Assembly: GCA_930986645.1 (NCBI GenBank)
Contig: CAKNJS010000024.1
Coordinates: forward strand, 1-39,293
Direction of reading: 5' to 3'
DNA length: 39,293 nucleotides
Source: an uncultured Lachnoclostridium sp.
GTDB taxonomy: Bacteria; Bacillota; Clostridia; Lachnospirales; Lachnospiraceae
Shown: one piece after another, positions 1 through 9,000 of the stretch
Layout of the letters: every line of letters starts with the position of its first letter
Position numbering within the stretch: the first letter of the stretch is position 1
The notes under the pieces: model-generated
The model's input: only the letters and a program-made list of their open reading frames with translations
What the model was told of the DNA's origin: nothing
Databases searched by the model: none
Made by a program: the position numbers and the translations under genes

Positions 1-621
1 GCGCTTCTGGGGATTGCGTTTATCCAGAATATATACGGGGATGCGGGGATGGCCCCTCTTATGATCATCGGAAGTGTGCCGCTGTATAATGTCATGGCGG
101 TTGTTGTACTCTCATTCTTTAAGCCGGAGAGAAAGAAGCTGGATAAGGAAGTGTGGATGACGACGCTCAAAGGAATCATTACAAATCCGATCATCCTCGG
201 TATCGCGGCAGGGCTTGTCTGGTCAGCCCTCAAGCTGCCCGTGCCGTCCATTTTGGAGAAGACGGTATCGGATATCGGGGCGACGGCTACTCCTCTCGGG
301 CTGATGGCGATGGGCGCAAGCTTCGACCTGAAGAAGGCATTCGGAAAAGTAAAGCCGGCAGCGGCAGCCTCTGTTATGAAGCTGGTGCTGTTTGCCGCTT
401 TGTTCCTGCCGCTGGCCGTGTGGATGGGGTTCCGCAGGGAAGAACTGGTGGCAATCCTCGTCATGCTCAGCTCGGCGACGACAGTAAGCTGCTATGTAAT
501 GGCGCGCAATATGGGACATGAAGGCGTGCTGACATCCAGTGTGGTCATGCTGACGACATTGTTCAGCGCCTTTACACTGACGGGATGGCTGTACATACTG
601 CGGAGTCTGGGAATGGTGTAA
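1..621 (+). CDS. AEC-family (auxin efflux carrier type) transporter, 5' truncated
   Basis: The reading frame is open from base 1 to the TAA at 619-621, so the gene starts before the window; about 206 C-terminal residues are visible. The protein is strongly hydrophobic, with roughly five or six membrane-spanning segments. It contains the helix breaks and small-residue stretch (IGATATPLGLMAMGASFDL) typical of the second half of AEC/PIN-like carriers, which move organic acids or other small anions across the cytoplasmic membrane in bacteria. The internal ATG at 49 is not a credible start because the frame and homology-like features continue upstream of it. No convincing terminator follows; the next promoter begins at 671. 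The substrate cannot be inferred. The family call rests on overall pattern and is fairly secure. Confidence 0.8.
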   Translation, partial: ALLGIAFIQNIYGDAGMAPLMIIGSVPLYNVMAVVVLSFFKPERKKLDKEVWMTTLKGIITNPIILGIAAGLVWSALKLPVPSILEKTVSDIGATATPLGLMAMGASFDLKKAFGKVKPAAAASVMKLVLFAALFLPLAVWMGFRREELVAILVMLSSATTVSCYVMARNMGHEGVLTSSVVMLTTLFSAFTLTGWLYILRSLGMV

Positions 622-670
622 AATCTTCCTTTTTTCCTGTAGTTTCCAGTGTTTTTTCAGCCTCTGCATG

Positions 671-700
671 TTGACAATTTTCAGCTCTGATTAGTATACT
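671..700 (+). promoter_or_regulatory. sigma-A promoter for the surface protein at 773
   Basis: A perfect -35 TTGACA (671-676) is followed after 18 bp by TATACT (695-700). The predicted transcription start is near 707, giving a leader of about 65 nt before the ATG at 773. This also argues against the in-frame GTG at 707 as the translation start. Confidence 0.8.
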
Positions 701-772
701 CTTGCCGTGAAATTATTCAACAGACCGGCGCCGGAGGATGATTTCAAAATACGACAAAAACAGGAGGATATT

Positions 773-2563
773 ATGAAGAGAAGAATTGCAGCTGCAATGA
801 TATGTGCAGCTATGGTGACAGGCACAGTGCCCGGAATGGCTCTGGCGGCGGAAGATCTTACAGATATACAGACAGTACAGTCAGCAGATGAAATATCTGA
901 CGAAGCAAAGGCCGGGGAAAACGCCGGGGAAGATGAAGTACAGGATACAGACGAGATACCTGAAATCGTGCAGGATACAGACGAAATGCCGGGAATCCGG
1001 GAGACAGAGGGGGCAGAAGAACCGGAGGATGCATGGGAGTTAAGCCGTGAGCAGTTGAATGAGGAACCGGGTATAACTGACCGGGCGGATGCCGTCATTG
1101 ACACACAGGAAGAGCTTGAGGCGGCAATCGCTCAAGGCGGAGAGATAGATCTGGGAGATCAGAGCATAGAACTTACCAGTGCGCTTTCTATAAATCATGA
1201 TGTAGTGATCAAAGGCGGAACGCTTGCAGGAACTGACAGCGTGAGCGGGAACCTTGTCACATTGATGGGAAACAGGATTACTCTCGATAATGTGAAAATA
1301 CAGACGTCAGCAGGGAATAAGTCGGCGCTGCATGTGTACGGTACAAACCTGACTGTGAACGGGCTTGCCATCGACCACAGCAATGCGGCCGGCGGAGCGC
1401 CGGTGATTATAAACAACGGTGCGACGGCAGATTTTAACGGAACGGTGAACCTGACATTGGGAAGTAATTCGTGGTATGGAATCAACGTGGACAATGCATC
1501 GGCTGATTTTTCAGATGCGGTACTGAATGCGGCGCCGGTTACAGCTTCGCAGTCCGTGGTCTGCCTTGAGGGCGGCGCTTCTGCATCCGGGGCTGCACTT
1601 ACAGTTGTTGTGACGGAAAATGACGGTGGCGCAAACCACCGGCAGACAGCTTATGTGGCGGATTCCAATCTCTCACAGTTTATTCAGGCAAAAACAGCAG
1701 CAGGCGCTGATATCTCTCTTATTGAATTGAATAAGGATGTTACGCTCACTGCTCCGTTATTTTTAAGCGAGGCAATGACCGTGAGAAGTGCTTCGGGAAG
1801 TTATAGGATCAATGGCTCTGATGCAATGGGGGCCGAGAACGTGGTGACGATCACATCAGACGGAGTAATGCTCGACGGCATCGGAATCAGGACGGCGCCG
1901 GCGAATAAGTCGGCACTCCATGTATATAAAGCTTCCGCGTCACTTAGAAATGTAACTCTGGATAATCAGGAGACCGCAGGCGGGGCAGCCATGATCGTCA
2001 ATGGCTCAACAGTGAGAGTAGAGGGAACGCTTAATCTTCTCCTCGGTGAGAATTCATGGGGCGGCATCAATGTAGACCCTGCAAACGGTGCGGCAGGTGT
2101 TACCTTTACAGATGGTTCCAAGGTCACCGCGTCAGGAAACAGCCAGAATGTCATCTATATTGACGATGGCGACGATGCAGATCAGGTGACTATCACAGGC
2201 GCGGAGGAAGCAGGGCTTGAACAGGACGCTGAGGGAAATTATATTGTTGCAGGGCAGGATACTGATCCGGAACCGGAGCTGCCGGCGGATGAAGAAGATG
2301 CCGGAGACTCTGACGAGGAAAAGCCATCTGCGGATGATAACAGCCCGGAGAATGAAGACAAGCCAGAGAATAACGGAACGGGAACAGACGGCACAGCCGG
2401 CGGGGATAAAGCGGAGTCCGGCAGGACTGACGCGGAAAATATGCGAAAAGCTCCCCAGACCGGGGACAGCAGCACCGGACTTTATATGGCGCTGACGGCA
2501 CTTCTCGGATCGGGAACAATGGCAGGGACAGTTCTGAAAAGAAGAAGGAAGACAACCAAATAA
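773..2563 (+). CDS. Sortase-anchored surface protein with duplicated beta-helix-like domain
   Basis: The chosen start is the ATG at 773, preceded by AGGAGG (762-767) with a 5-nt gap. It opens directly into a signal peptide (MKRRIAAAMICAAM..., cleavage likely after ALAA near residue 26). A longer frame reaches a GTG at 707, but that lies at the predicted transcription start. Of 596 residues, about 30-110 form an acidic low-complexity stretch with a tandem VQDTDE repeat. Residues ~146-246 and ~337-446 are two homologous copies sharing NKSALHVY and a SW.GINVD block, with the regular hydrophobic spacing of right-handed beta-helix/pectate-lyase-like folds. An acidic Pro/Glu linker follows, then APQTG (560-564), a hydrophobic helix and an RRRK tail, which is a sortase sorting signal. 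No catalytic residues are recognisable. The protein is inferred to be an adhesin or glycan-facing wall protein; function unproven. Confidence 0.8.
   Translation: MKRRIAAAMICAAMVTGTVPGMALAAEDLTDIQTVQSADEISDEAKAGENAGEDEVQDTDEIPEIVQDTDEMPGIRETEGAEEPEDAWELSREQLNEEPGITDRADAVIDTQEELEAAIAQGGEIDLGDQSIELTSALSINHDVVIKGGTLAGTDSVSGNLVTLMGNRITLDNVKIQTSAGNKSALHVYGTNLTVNGLAIDHSNAAGGAPVIINNGATADFNGTVNLTLGSNSWYGINVDNASADFSDAVLNAAPVTASQSVVCLEGGASASGAALTVVVTENDGGANHRQTAYVADSNLSQFIQAKTAAGADISLIELNKDVTLTAPLFLSEAMTVRSASGSYRINGSDAMGAENVVTITSDGVMLDGIGIRTAPANKSALHVYKASASLRNVTLDNQETAGGAAMIVNGSTVRVEGTLNLLLGENSWGGINVDPANGAAGVTFTDGSKVTASGNSQNVIYIDDGDDADQVTITGAEEAGLEQDAEGNYIVAGQDTDPEPELPADEEDAGDSDEEKPSADDNSPENEDKPENNGTGTDGTAGGDKAESGRTDAENMRKAPQTGDSSTGLYMALTALLGSGTMAGTVLKRRRKTTK
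938..997 (+). repeat. Two tandem 30-bp repeats in the surface protein gene
   Basis: Two adjacent 30-bp units (938-967 and 968-997) each encode VQDTDE followed by [IM]P.I. They keep the reading frame and would allow in-frame expansion or contraction of the acidic stalk. Confidence 0.75.
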
Positions 2564-2576
2564 TATTGGAAATGAT

Positions 2577-2620
2577 AAAAGGCGTATCTGAGGTATTATG
2601 TACTGTCAGATACGCCTTGT
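2577..2620. terminator. Bidirectional intrinsic terminator between convergent genes
   Basis: A perfect 11-bp stem (GGCGTATCTGA at 2581-2591 with its complement at 2606-2616) sits between the stop of the surface protein (2563) and the stop of the minus-strand acetyltransferase (2637). A four-A run on the left serves as the T-run for minus-strand transcripts; on plus the tail TTGTCT is weaker. Confidence 0.75.
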
Positions 2621-2636
2621 CTGATATTAGTTCTGA

Positions 2637-3260
2637 TTATTTCAGTTTCGAGATATAATCCCATGCTTCGGGATCAAATTCCCTGTCTTTATAATAGTAT
2701 TTTTTGTCATCTTCGGTGATCTGTTTGATAACTCTGCACGGATTTCCCACGGCTACGACCCAGTCCGGAATATCCTTTGTCACCACGCTCCCAGCCCCGA
2801 TGACTGTATTGCTTCCGATGTGAACGCCGGGCATGATGACCGTGTTGCCGCCGATCCATACATTATCACCGATAGTCACGCTGATGCCGTACTCATACAT
2901 AGAGTTGCGTGAGACGGGATGGAGCGGATGCCCTGCTGTATAGACAGCCACATTGGGAGCCATCTGGCAGTTGTCGCCGATCTTTACCTTCGCCACATCA
3001 ATGATCGTACAGTTATAGTTCGCGAAGAAATTTTTGCCCACTTCGATGTGGGAACCGTAGTCACAGTAGAACGGCGGATTGATAAAAGCCCCGTCCGACT
3101 TGCCGAGAAGCTCTTTGACAATCTTGCTGATCTCGTCAAAATCGGAACGGTCCACCGTGTTCAGCCGCTGCAGGATCCTGCGGCATACTTTCTGTTCTTC
3201 CATTACAGACTCGTCGGAGATGTATGCCATCTCCCGGTCTCTTCTTTCAATATTATCCAT
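2637..3260 (-). CDS. Sugar O-acetyltransferase, maltose/galactoside acetyltransferase type
   Basis: A 207-residue protein of the left-handed parallel beta-helix (hexapeptide repeat) acetyltransferase family, the same length class as LacA/Maa. An N-terminal Mac-type helical region (residues ~8-60) is followed by hexapeptide repeats such as IGDNVWIGGNTVI and VTIG. The conserved catalytic histidine lies in TAGHPLHP (His111), and the C-terminus ends with the typical GNPCRVIK. It would transfer acetyl from acetyl-CoA to a sugar hydroxyl in the cytoplasm. The start has a strong GGAGG six bases upstream. It lies 70 bp downstream of the GH31 gene in the same orientation, so the two are probably co-transcribed. 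The intervening hairpin (3276-3322) ends just before the Shine-Dalgarno sequence. The exact sugar acceptor is unknown. Confidence 0.88.
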   Translation of the reverse strand: MDNIERRDREMAYISDESVMEEQKVCRRILQRLNTVDRSDFDEISKIVKELLGKSDGAFINPPFYCDYGSHIEVGKNFFANYNCTIIDVAKVKIGDNCQMAPNVAVYTAGHPLHPVSRNSMYEYGISVTIGDNVWIGGNTVIMPGVHIGSNTVIGAGSVVTKDIPDWVVAVGNPCRVIKQITEDDKKYYYKDREFDPEAWDYISKLK

Positions 3261-3275
3261 TTTTTCCTCCTATTT

Positions 3276-3322
3276 GGATATGGGGACGTAGTAAAACCCG
3301 GTTTTACTACGTCCCCATATCC
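3276..3322. repeat. 47-bp perfect palindrome in the GH31-acetyltransferase spacer
   Basis: Two perfectly complementary 23-nt arms (3276-3298 and 3300-3322) flank a single central base at 3299. The arms begin GGATATGGGGACGTAG. The element starts 8 nt after the GH31 stop and ends about 6 nt before the acetyltransferase Shine-Dalgarno. No T-run follows on either strand, so it does not look like a standard terminator. An mRNA-stabilising intercistronic hairpin or a small dispersed palindromic repeat are the likelier options. Confidence 0.85.
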
Positions 3323-3330
3323 GTTTTCGG

Positions 3331-5355
3331 TTATTTTAATAACCGGCAGTTTTTCTCCATATCGTAATTCTTATGTACTCCGTCATCATCATAGAGCACA
3401 TATTCGGCTCCTTCATATCCGATCAGCCGGATCGAATCTATATCGATCTCATCTACGCATTCTGCCGCATCAGCGACCGGGATGCATCTGCCGGAGCGGA
3501 TGAAGAGCGGCACTTCGTTGAGCGCGATGTCCACGTAGTGGATGCCTTTTCCGAGTACTTCTTCCGAGATGCTTCCATCGGGCAGGAATTTGACGAACTT
3601 CATCTCTTCCGGCAGGTAAACATATCTGCCTTTCGCATTCTGCTCATATACCGGCGCAATCATGATCTCGTTGCCCAGCATGAGCTGATCCTCGATGCGG
3701 CGCGCCATTTTGTCGTCCGGGTATACGAAAGCCAGCGGTTTGAAATACATATCGTCTGTTAAGGCAGCTTTCATGTATTCGCTGTACAGATAGGGCAGCA
3801 GGCGGTATCTGACGCCGACCACGTGGCGGAAGTCTTCCATATTTTCAAACTGGTAGCATTCCTGATCTCTTGTACCCAGTGCAGTGTGATTTCTCATGAG
3901 CGGAGTGAATACGCCCAGTGCGAGGAAACGGAGCAGCAGATCTCTCGTCGTATCGGAACCAAATCCGCCAAGGTCAGCCCCTGCATAAAGGAAACCGCAC
4001 ATATTGAGGGACGGCATCATTTTTAAGTTGAGCAGGATATGCGACCACCATGAACGGTTGTCGCCTGTCCAGATGCCGCCGTAACGATGCATCCCGATGT
4101 AAGAGGAGCGGGAGAACATCAGGAAACGTTTGTCCGGATCAATGCGCTCAAATGCCTCTCCTGCAGCTCTCGTCATGTTGAATCCGAACAGGTTGTGCAC
4201 CTTGTCATGACGGATCATCTGTCCGTTTACATTATGGTAGAATCTCTGATAATCCTCCTGACTGTTTGCGAGGCTTCCCAGCTTGTCGCCGAGCTGCCAT
4301 ACGCCGACGTCCTCTTTAGCTTCCTCTGCCTTTTCGCTTCCATCCCAGTTGCTTGTTCCGGTATCTGCGAATTGCCGAGCCAGCTCTCTCGCTTCTTCAA
4401 GCCCTTCTTTTGAGTAGAAAATGGCAGGCTCGTTCATATCGTTCCAGAAGCCTTCGATGCCCTGATCTGTGAGAAAACGGTATTTATCTCCAAACCATTT
4501 CCTTGCCTCGGGATTCAGTACATCCGGAAAATGAGTATCTCCCGGCCAGACTGCCGCTGTGAAGTCGCTTCCGTCCGCTCTCTGGCAGAAGAAGCGGTTT
4601 TTCACCCCTTCTTCGTAGACGTCGTATCCGTCCTCTATCTTTACGCCTGCATCGATGATTGGAATGAGGCGGATATGCTGGTCTTTCATTTCCTGAACAA
4701 ATGCAGGAAAATCTTTGAAACCATCGTTCACGGTAAAGTCTTTGTAGGAATCCATGTAATCGATGTCCATATAGATCATATCCAGCGGAATATGGTTCTC
4801 GCGGTAGCCCTGTGCGACCTTTTTAAAATCTTCCTTTGTCTTATAGCCCCAGCGGCTCTGGCCGTAGCCGAATGCGAATTTCGGCGGGATATAGCTGTGC
4901 CCGATCATGCCGCGGAACTGTTTCACAATATCGTAAGGAGAGTTCCCGTCGATGACGTACAGTACAAGGTCTGCGTCCGCGCAGGAGACTTTCAGCGTGT
5001 CCATGCGGGTATAGCCGATGTCAAATGTGATCTTTGACGGATAGTCAAAGAAGAGTCCGAAGCTTTTCTCTCCGGCAATGATGATAAAGTTGTGTGCGCC
5101 GTACAGAGAACGCTTGTCTTCTGTGTGGTTCGGATCATCCGTGCAGTCGCTGATATAGCAGTAGCCGCGCTTGTTGATGCCGCGGTTGGCCTCGCCCAGC
5201 CCGTAGACGATGTCATCCTCGTCCATAATATAAGTAAAAGCAAAGCCGTCCTGCGTGTCAATGACGCCGTATGCAGGTGTGCCGTCTGTCTGTGCGATGT
5301 CAGTTACGACAGCCTCCGTCTCAAAAGGTGTTCCATAGATGTATTTGCGGATCAT
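3331..5355 (-). CDS. Glycoside hydrolase family 31 alpha-glucosidase
   Basis: A 674-residue GH31 enzyme, a size close to the compact alpha-glucosidases known from gut Lachnospiraceae. The order is an N-terminal beta-sandwich (to ~155), a TIM barrel (~160-530) and C-terminal beta domains. The nucleophile motif WNDMNEP places Asp306 as nucleophile; GIWTGDNRSWW places Asp432 as the likely acid/base. Other conserved GH31 blocks are visible: FGYGQSRWGY, MDIDYMD and FTPLMRNHT. There is no signal peptide, so it should act in the cytoplasm on imported alpha-linked oligosaccharides such as isomaltose or maltose; the exact linkage cannot be read from sequence. The ATG at 5355 has GGAGG seven bases upstream. 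A highly structured 163-nt element (5385-5547) lies directly upstream and may influence expression. Confidence 0.92.
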   Translation of the reverse strand: MIRKYIYGTPFETEAVVTDIAQTDGTPAYGVIDTQDGFAFTYIMDEDDIVYGLGEANRGINKRGYCYISDCTDDPNHTEDKRSLYGAHNFIIIAGEKSFGLFFDYPSKITFDIGYTRMDTLKVSCADADLVLYVIDGNSPYDIVKQFRGMIGHSYIPPKFAFGYGQSRWGYKTKEDFKKVAQGYRENHIPLDMIYMDIDYMDSYKDFTVNDGFKDFPAFVQEMKDQHIRLIPIIDAGVKIEDGYDVYEEGVKNRFFCQRADGSDFTAAVWPGDTHFPDVLNPEARKWFGDKYRFLTDQGIEGFWNDMNEPAIFYSKEGLEEARELARQFADTGTSNWDGSEKAEEAKEDVGVWQLGDKLGSLANSQEDYQRFYHNVNGQMIRHDKVHNLFGFNMTRAAGEAFERIDPDKRFLMFSRSSYIGMHRYGGIWTGDNRSWWSHILLNLKMMPSLNMCGFLYAGADLGGFGSDTTRDLLLRFLALGVFTPLMRNHTALGTRDQECYQFENMEDFRHVVGVRYRLLPYLYSEYMKAALTDDMYFKPLAFVYPDDKMARRIEDQLMLGNEIMIAPVYEQNAKGRYVYLPEEMKFVKFLPDGSISEEVLGKGIHYVDIALNEVPLFIRSGRCIPVADAAECVDEIDIDSIRLIGYEGAEYVLYDDDGVHKNYDMEKNCRLLK

Positions 5356-5384
5356 GTCATTTCCTCCTTTGATCTTATGAATCG

Positions 5385-5547
5385 TAACAGTTCAGCCCGC
5401 GCCATTCGCAAAACCGCACTGTGTGCATACTGCGGTTGCAGCCGCTGTTTTGCTCATATACTGGCGCTCAGCTCATCTGATTATCAGGAGCCGGATTCTT
5501 ATGCGAGCATAAATCCGGCTCCTGATAATCAGATGGCTGAACTGTTA
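5385..5547 (-). repeat. 163-nt clover-like inverted-repeat element upstream of GH31
   Basis: Outer 12-nt inverted repeats (5385-5396 and 5536-5547) enclose a perfect 24-bp hairpin (arms 5474-5497 and 5512-5535, 14-nt loop). They also enclose a second imperfect arm between 5397 and 5473, in which GCAAAAC pairs with GTTTTGC and an outer GCGCCA pairs with TGGCGC on the minus strand. The element ends about 17 nt before the GH31 Shine-Dalgarno. It could be a structured 5' leader of the GH31 mRNA or a MITE-like mobile repeat. A TATAAT on the minus strand (5559-5564) just outside it could start transcription at its edge, but no good -35 is present. Confidence 0.7.
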
Positions 5548-5722
5548 GTATACATTGTATTATAATGCCTTGGACAGAATAAGACTTGCAGTATTCTGCA
5601 AAGTTATGACAGAAAACTGCTTTTTCAACTGACGGTTTATTTTTTGAGGCCGAAGATGAAAAATAACAGCGGATATCTGGAAGGCATGATCGGAACTGGT
5701 GCATATGTTGACGAACTTCAAA

Positions 5723-5737
5723 TGTGCAAAATGCACA
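5723..5737. promoter_or_regulatory. 15-bp palindrome, possible upstream operator
   Basis: TGTGCA-AAA-TGCACA is a perfect palindrome about 50 bp upstream of the -35 element of the GH95 promoter. The position and symmetry suit an activator or auxiliary repressor site. No regulator can be assigned. Confidence 0.35.
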
Positions 5738-5786
5738 AAAATAATTAACAATAATTGGATATATTATGAAAAATGACGCTACATAA

Positions 5787-5815
5787 TTGAAAGTGGTATA
5801 AAATTCTGATATAAT
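5787..5815 (+). promoter_or_regulatory. sigma-A promoter for the GH95 fucosidase gene
   Basis: TTGAAA (5787-5792), a 17-bp spacer and TATAAT (5810-5815). The predicted start near 5822 leaves a leader of about 220 nt before the ATG at 6042. Confidence 0.75.
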
Positions 5816-5828
5816 ATTGGCATAAAAA

Positions 5829-5844
5829 ACCGAAACGTTTCGGT
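5829..5844. promoter_or_regulatory. LacI/GalR-family type operator
   Basis: ACCGAAACGTTTCGGT is a perfect 16-bp palindrome with the central AAACGTTT core characteristic of LacI/GalR-family operators. It starts about 7 bp after the predicted transcription start of the GH95 gene, a position suited to repression by blocking elongation or promoter clearance. It could instead be a catabolite-control site, but it departs from the cre consensus. No LacI-family gene is in the window. Confidence 0.6.
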
Positions 5845-5882
5845 ATATTGCTGAGCTAAATCGCTGAAAACAAAAATTGGGG

Positions 5883-5987
5883 GATCCTGCTTCTCAGAAA
5901 GGATATATGTGAGCAGGATCAGAAAACGTGAAAACTGGGGAGAGGAAATTTGTCCGGAACATCAAGGAGGTGGTGAGATCCGTTCCG
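5883..5987 (+). promoter_or_regulatory. Structured leader with orphan Shine-Dalgarno
   Basis: Within the GH95 leader there is a 9-bp hairpin (5883-5891 with 5912-5920). A second inverted repeat follows, CGGAAC (5955-5960) with GTTCCG (5982-5987), whose loop holds AAGGAGGTG (5964-5972), a near-perfect anti-16S match. No usable start codon follows at normal spacing; the true gene start has its own AAGGAG at 6027. The arrangement is seen directly; a regulatory role is inferred. Confidence 0.4.
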
Positions 5988-6041
5988 CAGCAGAGTTCCG
6001 CCCGGTTGTAATATGATCAACAGCAAAAGGAGAATATAACG

Positions 6042-9000
6042 ATGGGAAAAAAGTTTAAAAAGGCCTGCGCCTTTGTCTCCGCGTTTGTTTTGGTGACGAG
6101 TTTTATGCCCGCGGATTTTTTTGGTGGACAAGTTCAGGCTAAGGAAAAGGATACAAAAGCTTCAATTGAAAACCCTGCTTTAAAACTCAAATATGATACT
6201 ATGGCAGGGACGAATGCGTCAGGAAACGCGTATGACAATGGTGAATCTTTTTATAAAGCGCTTCCGATCGGGAACGGCAGAGTGGGCGCGATGGTTTACG
6301 GGAATTATCCGACAGAGAAGTTTGATTTAAACGAGGCTACGTTTTGGAGCGGCGGACCGGGAAAGAACGACAAACCCGGAGCAGCGGACAAGATCGACGA
6401 AGCAAAACAGCTTGTCTATGACGGAAAGTACAAGGAAGCTGACAGCTTTGTCGCTTCGAATATCATAGGCAGCCTTGAGGCGAAATATCAGTCGATCGGA
6501 ACACTTGAGCTGGAATTCGGACATGATGATGTGTCGGATTATTCCAGACAGCTGGATATGAATACAGGCGTTGTATCCAGTCAGTATGTATATGACGGCA
6601 GGGTATATCATAGAGAATCCTTTGTCAGTTATCCGGATAATGTAATGGTTACCCGGATCACAAGTGATACAGAGGGCGCCGTGTCGTTTAAGGTAAAGTA
6701 CGCAGGGGCGATTGACGGATATACTGTATCGGCGGACGGAGAGGACACTCTTGTGATGGACGGGCATAATGACAGCAGTGCAGTATCAAAGTCTTCTCTG
6801 AGGTATGAGACAAGGACGAAAGTAATCAGGGAAACGCAGAGCGGTACTGTGAAAGCCGACGGAGATAAGCTCAGTGTCGAAGGCGCGGACTCTGTAGTGA
6901 TTCTGACGTCGATCCGCACAAACTTTATAGACTATGAAGATGTCAGTGGAGACGAGAAAGCACTGGCAAAAGAGGATATAGAGAAAGCGTCTCAGAAATC
7001 ATATGAAGAACTGTATGATGCGTTTGAGGCGGATTATACGGAACTGTTCAACCGTGTGGATCTCGAACTTGGCGGAGACGGAGGGGATAACGAGACGCCT
7101 ATGAGAGACAGGATTACGTCATTTGGCAGGGACGGAGATCCGGATCTTGTAGAGATCTTATTCCAGTACGGAAGGTATCTTATGATTTGCGGCTCCCGTG
7201 ATTCCGAGCCCATGAACCTTCAGGGACTCTGGAACAAATTCCGCAATCCTGCATGGGATTCAAAATATACTACAAACATTAATTATGAGATGAACTATTG
7301 GCCTGCGCTTACCACTAATCTGGAAGAATGTTTCCAGCCCTTTGTGGATAAGGCGGCGGATCTCGCAGAGGCGGGAAATTATACGGCAAGGAATACGTTC
7401 GGGATTGAGGATGGCTGGGTGGTCAACCATAATACAGACCTTTGGAACAGCACAGGACCGATTGATGGTGAATGGGGACTGTGGCCTGTAGGCGGCGGCT
7501 GGATCTCAAACCAGCTTTACGATGCGTACAGCTTCAATCAGGACCCGGAATATCTGGAAAAGATATATCCGATCATTAAAGGAAGCGCAGATTTCCTGCA
7601 GCAGCTTATGGACAGAAAAGAAATCAACGGTCAGGAGTATGAGGTGATCGCTCCGAGCAACTCTCCCGAGATCAAATTCAAAACAGATCAGGGTGATGCC
7701 ACGTTGTCTTATTCTGTGACGATGGATAACGGGATCAGCAGAGAACTTTTCCAGAATGTCATTGAGGCGTCAGACCTGCTGCATACAGACGGAGAATTCC
7801 GCGACATACTGGAGGAGAAAGTTTCACTAATCCGTCCGGACCAGATCGGGGCGAACGGCACTCTTCAGGAGTGGGCTTATGATTGGCAAAATAACGAAAT
7901 CCATCACAGACATATATCCCATCTTTACAATTTGTTCCCGGGCAATATGATCAGTAAGACTAATACACCATCTTTGGCCGGAGCTGTAGAAAATACGCTG
8001 AATGAGCGCGGCGATGAAGGGACAGGCTGGTCGGAGGGCTGGAGACTTAACACATGGGCACGTCTGGAAGATGGCAATCGTGCGTATAAGATGATCCAGC
8101 TTATGATTACTCCGGTTGACAATGGCGGACGTCTTTATGACAATCTGTGGGATGCACACCCGCCGTACCAGATTGACGGCAATTTCGGATTTACGTCAGG
8201 TATCGCGGAGATGCTCCTGCAGAGCCAGAATGATGAGATCAAGCTTCTTCCGGCACTCCCGGACGCATGGGGCACCGGCCATGTAAGTGGTCTTAGGGCG
8301 CGCGGAAACTTTGAAATTTCAGAGGAGTGGGCTGACGGAGAGCTTACGCAGGTGACGATCCAGTCCAATTCGGGAAGTACGTGTAATGTAAAATACGGCG
8401 ACAGGTTTGTATCGTTTCCGACGGTGGCAGGAAAGACGTATACGTTGGACAGCAATCTGAACTTTACAGAAGAGATAGATACATATACGAATCTTGCTCA
8501 GGACAAGCAGGTGACAGCTTCCAATGATACATCGGAAAGCGCGGCTTTGGCAGTGGACGGCAGCACTAAGACGGTATGGGAAGATACGACGGACAACAGC
8601 ATGGGCGGCCAATGGCTCACAGTAGATCTGGGGTCACCGTGCAGCATCAGCCGCTGGACCGTGGCTGCCCCTGGAACAGAGGACATGAATTATGTGCCGA
8701 GGGCATTTGTGCTTCAGAAGAGCGGCAACGGAGAAGACTGGGAGGATGTAGACGCTGTATACGGCAATGAAATGGATGTCAATACACGCAATGTCCCGAC
8801 ATTTACGGCACAGTATGTACGGCTTTATATCGAGAATGCGACACAGGACAACAGCGGAGGAGCGAGAATCAGTGAATTCGAATTATGGGGCACGGATCAG
8901 ACAAAACCTGTCGAAATGATCACTCTGAATGAGGACAATATTACAATTGAGGACGGCGGCAGTGTAACGCTTACGGCAGACGTACAGCCGGCAGACGCTG

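Noticed and set aside
707-772. In-frame GTG extension of the surface protein
   Set aside because: It lies at the predicted transcription start, has no ribosome-binding site and would precede the signal peptide with polar residues.
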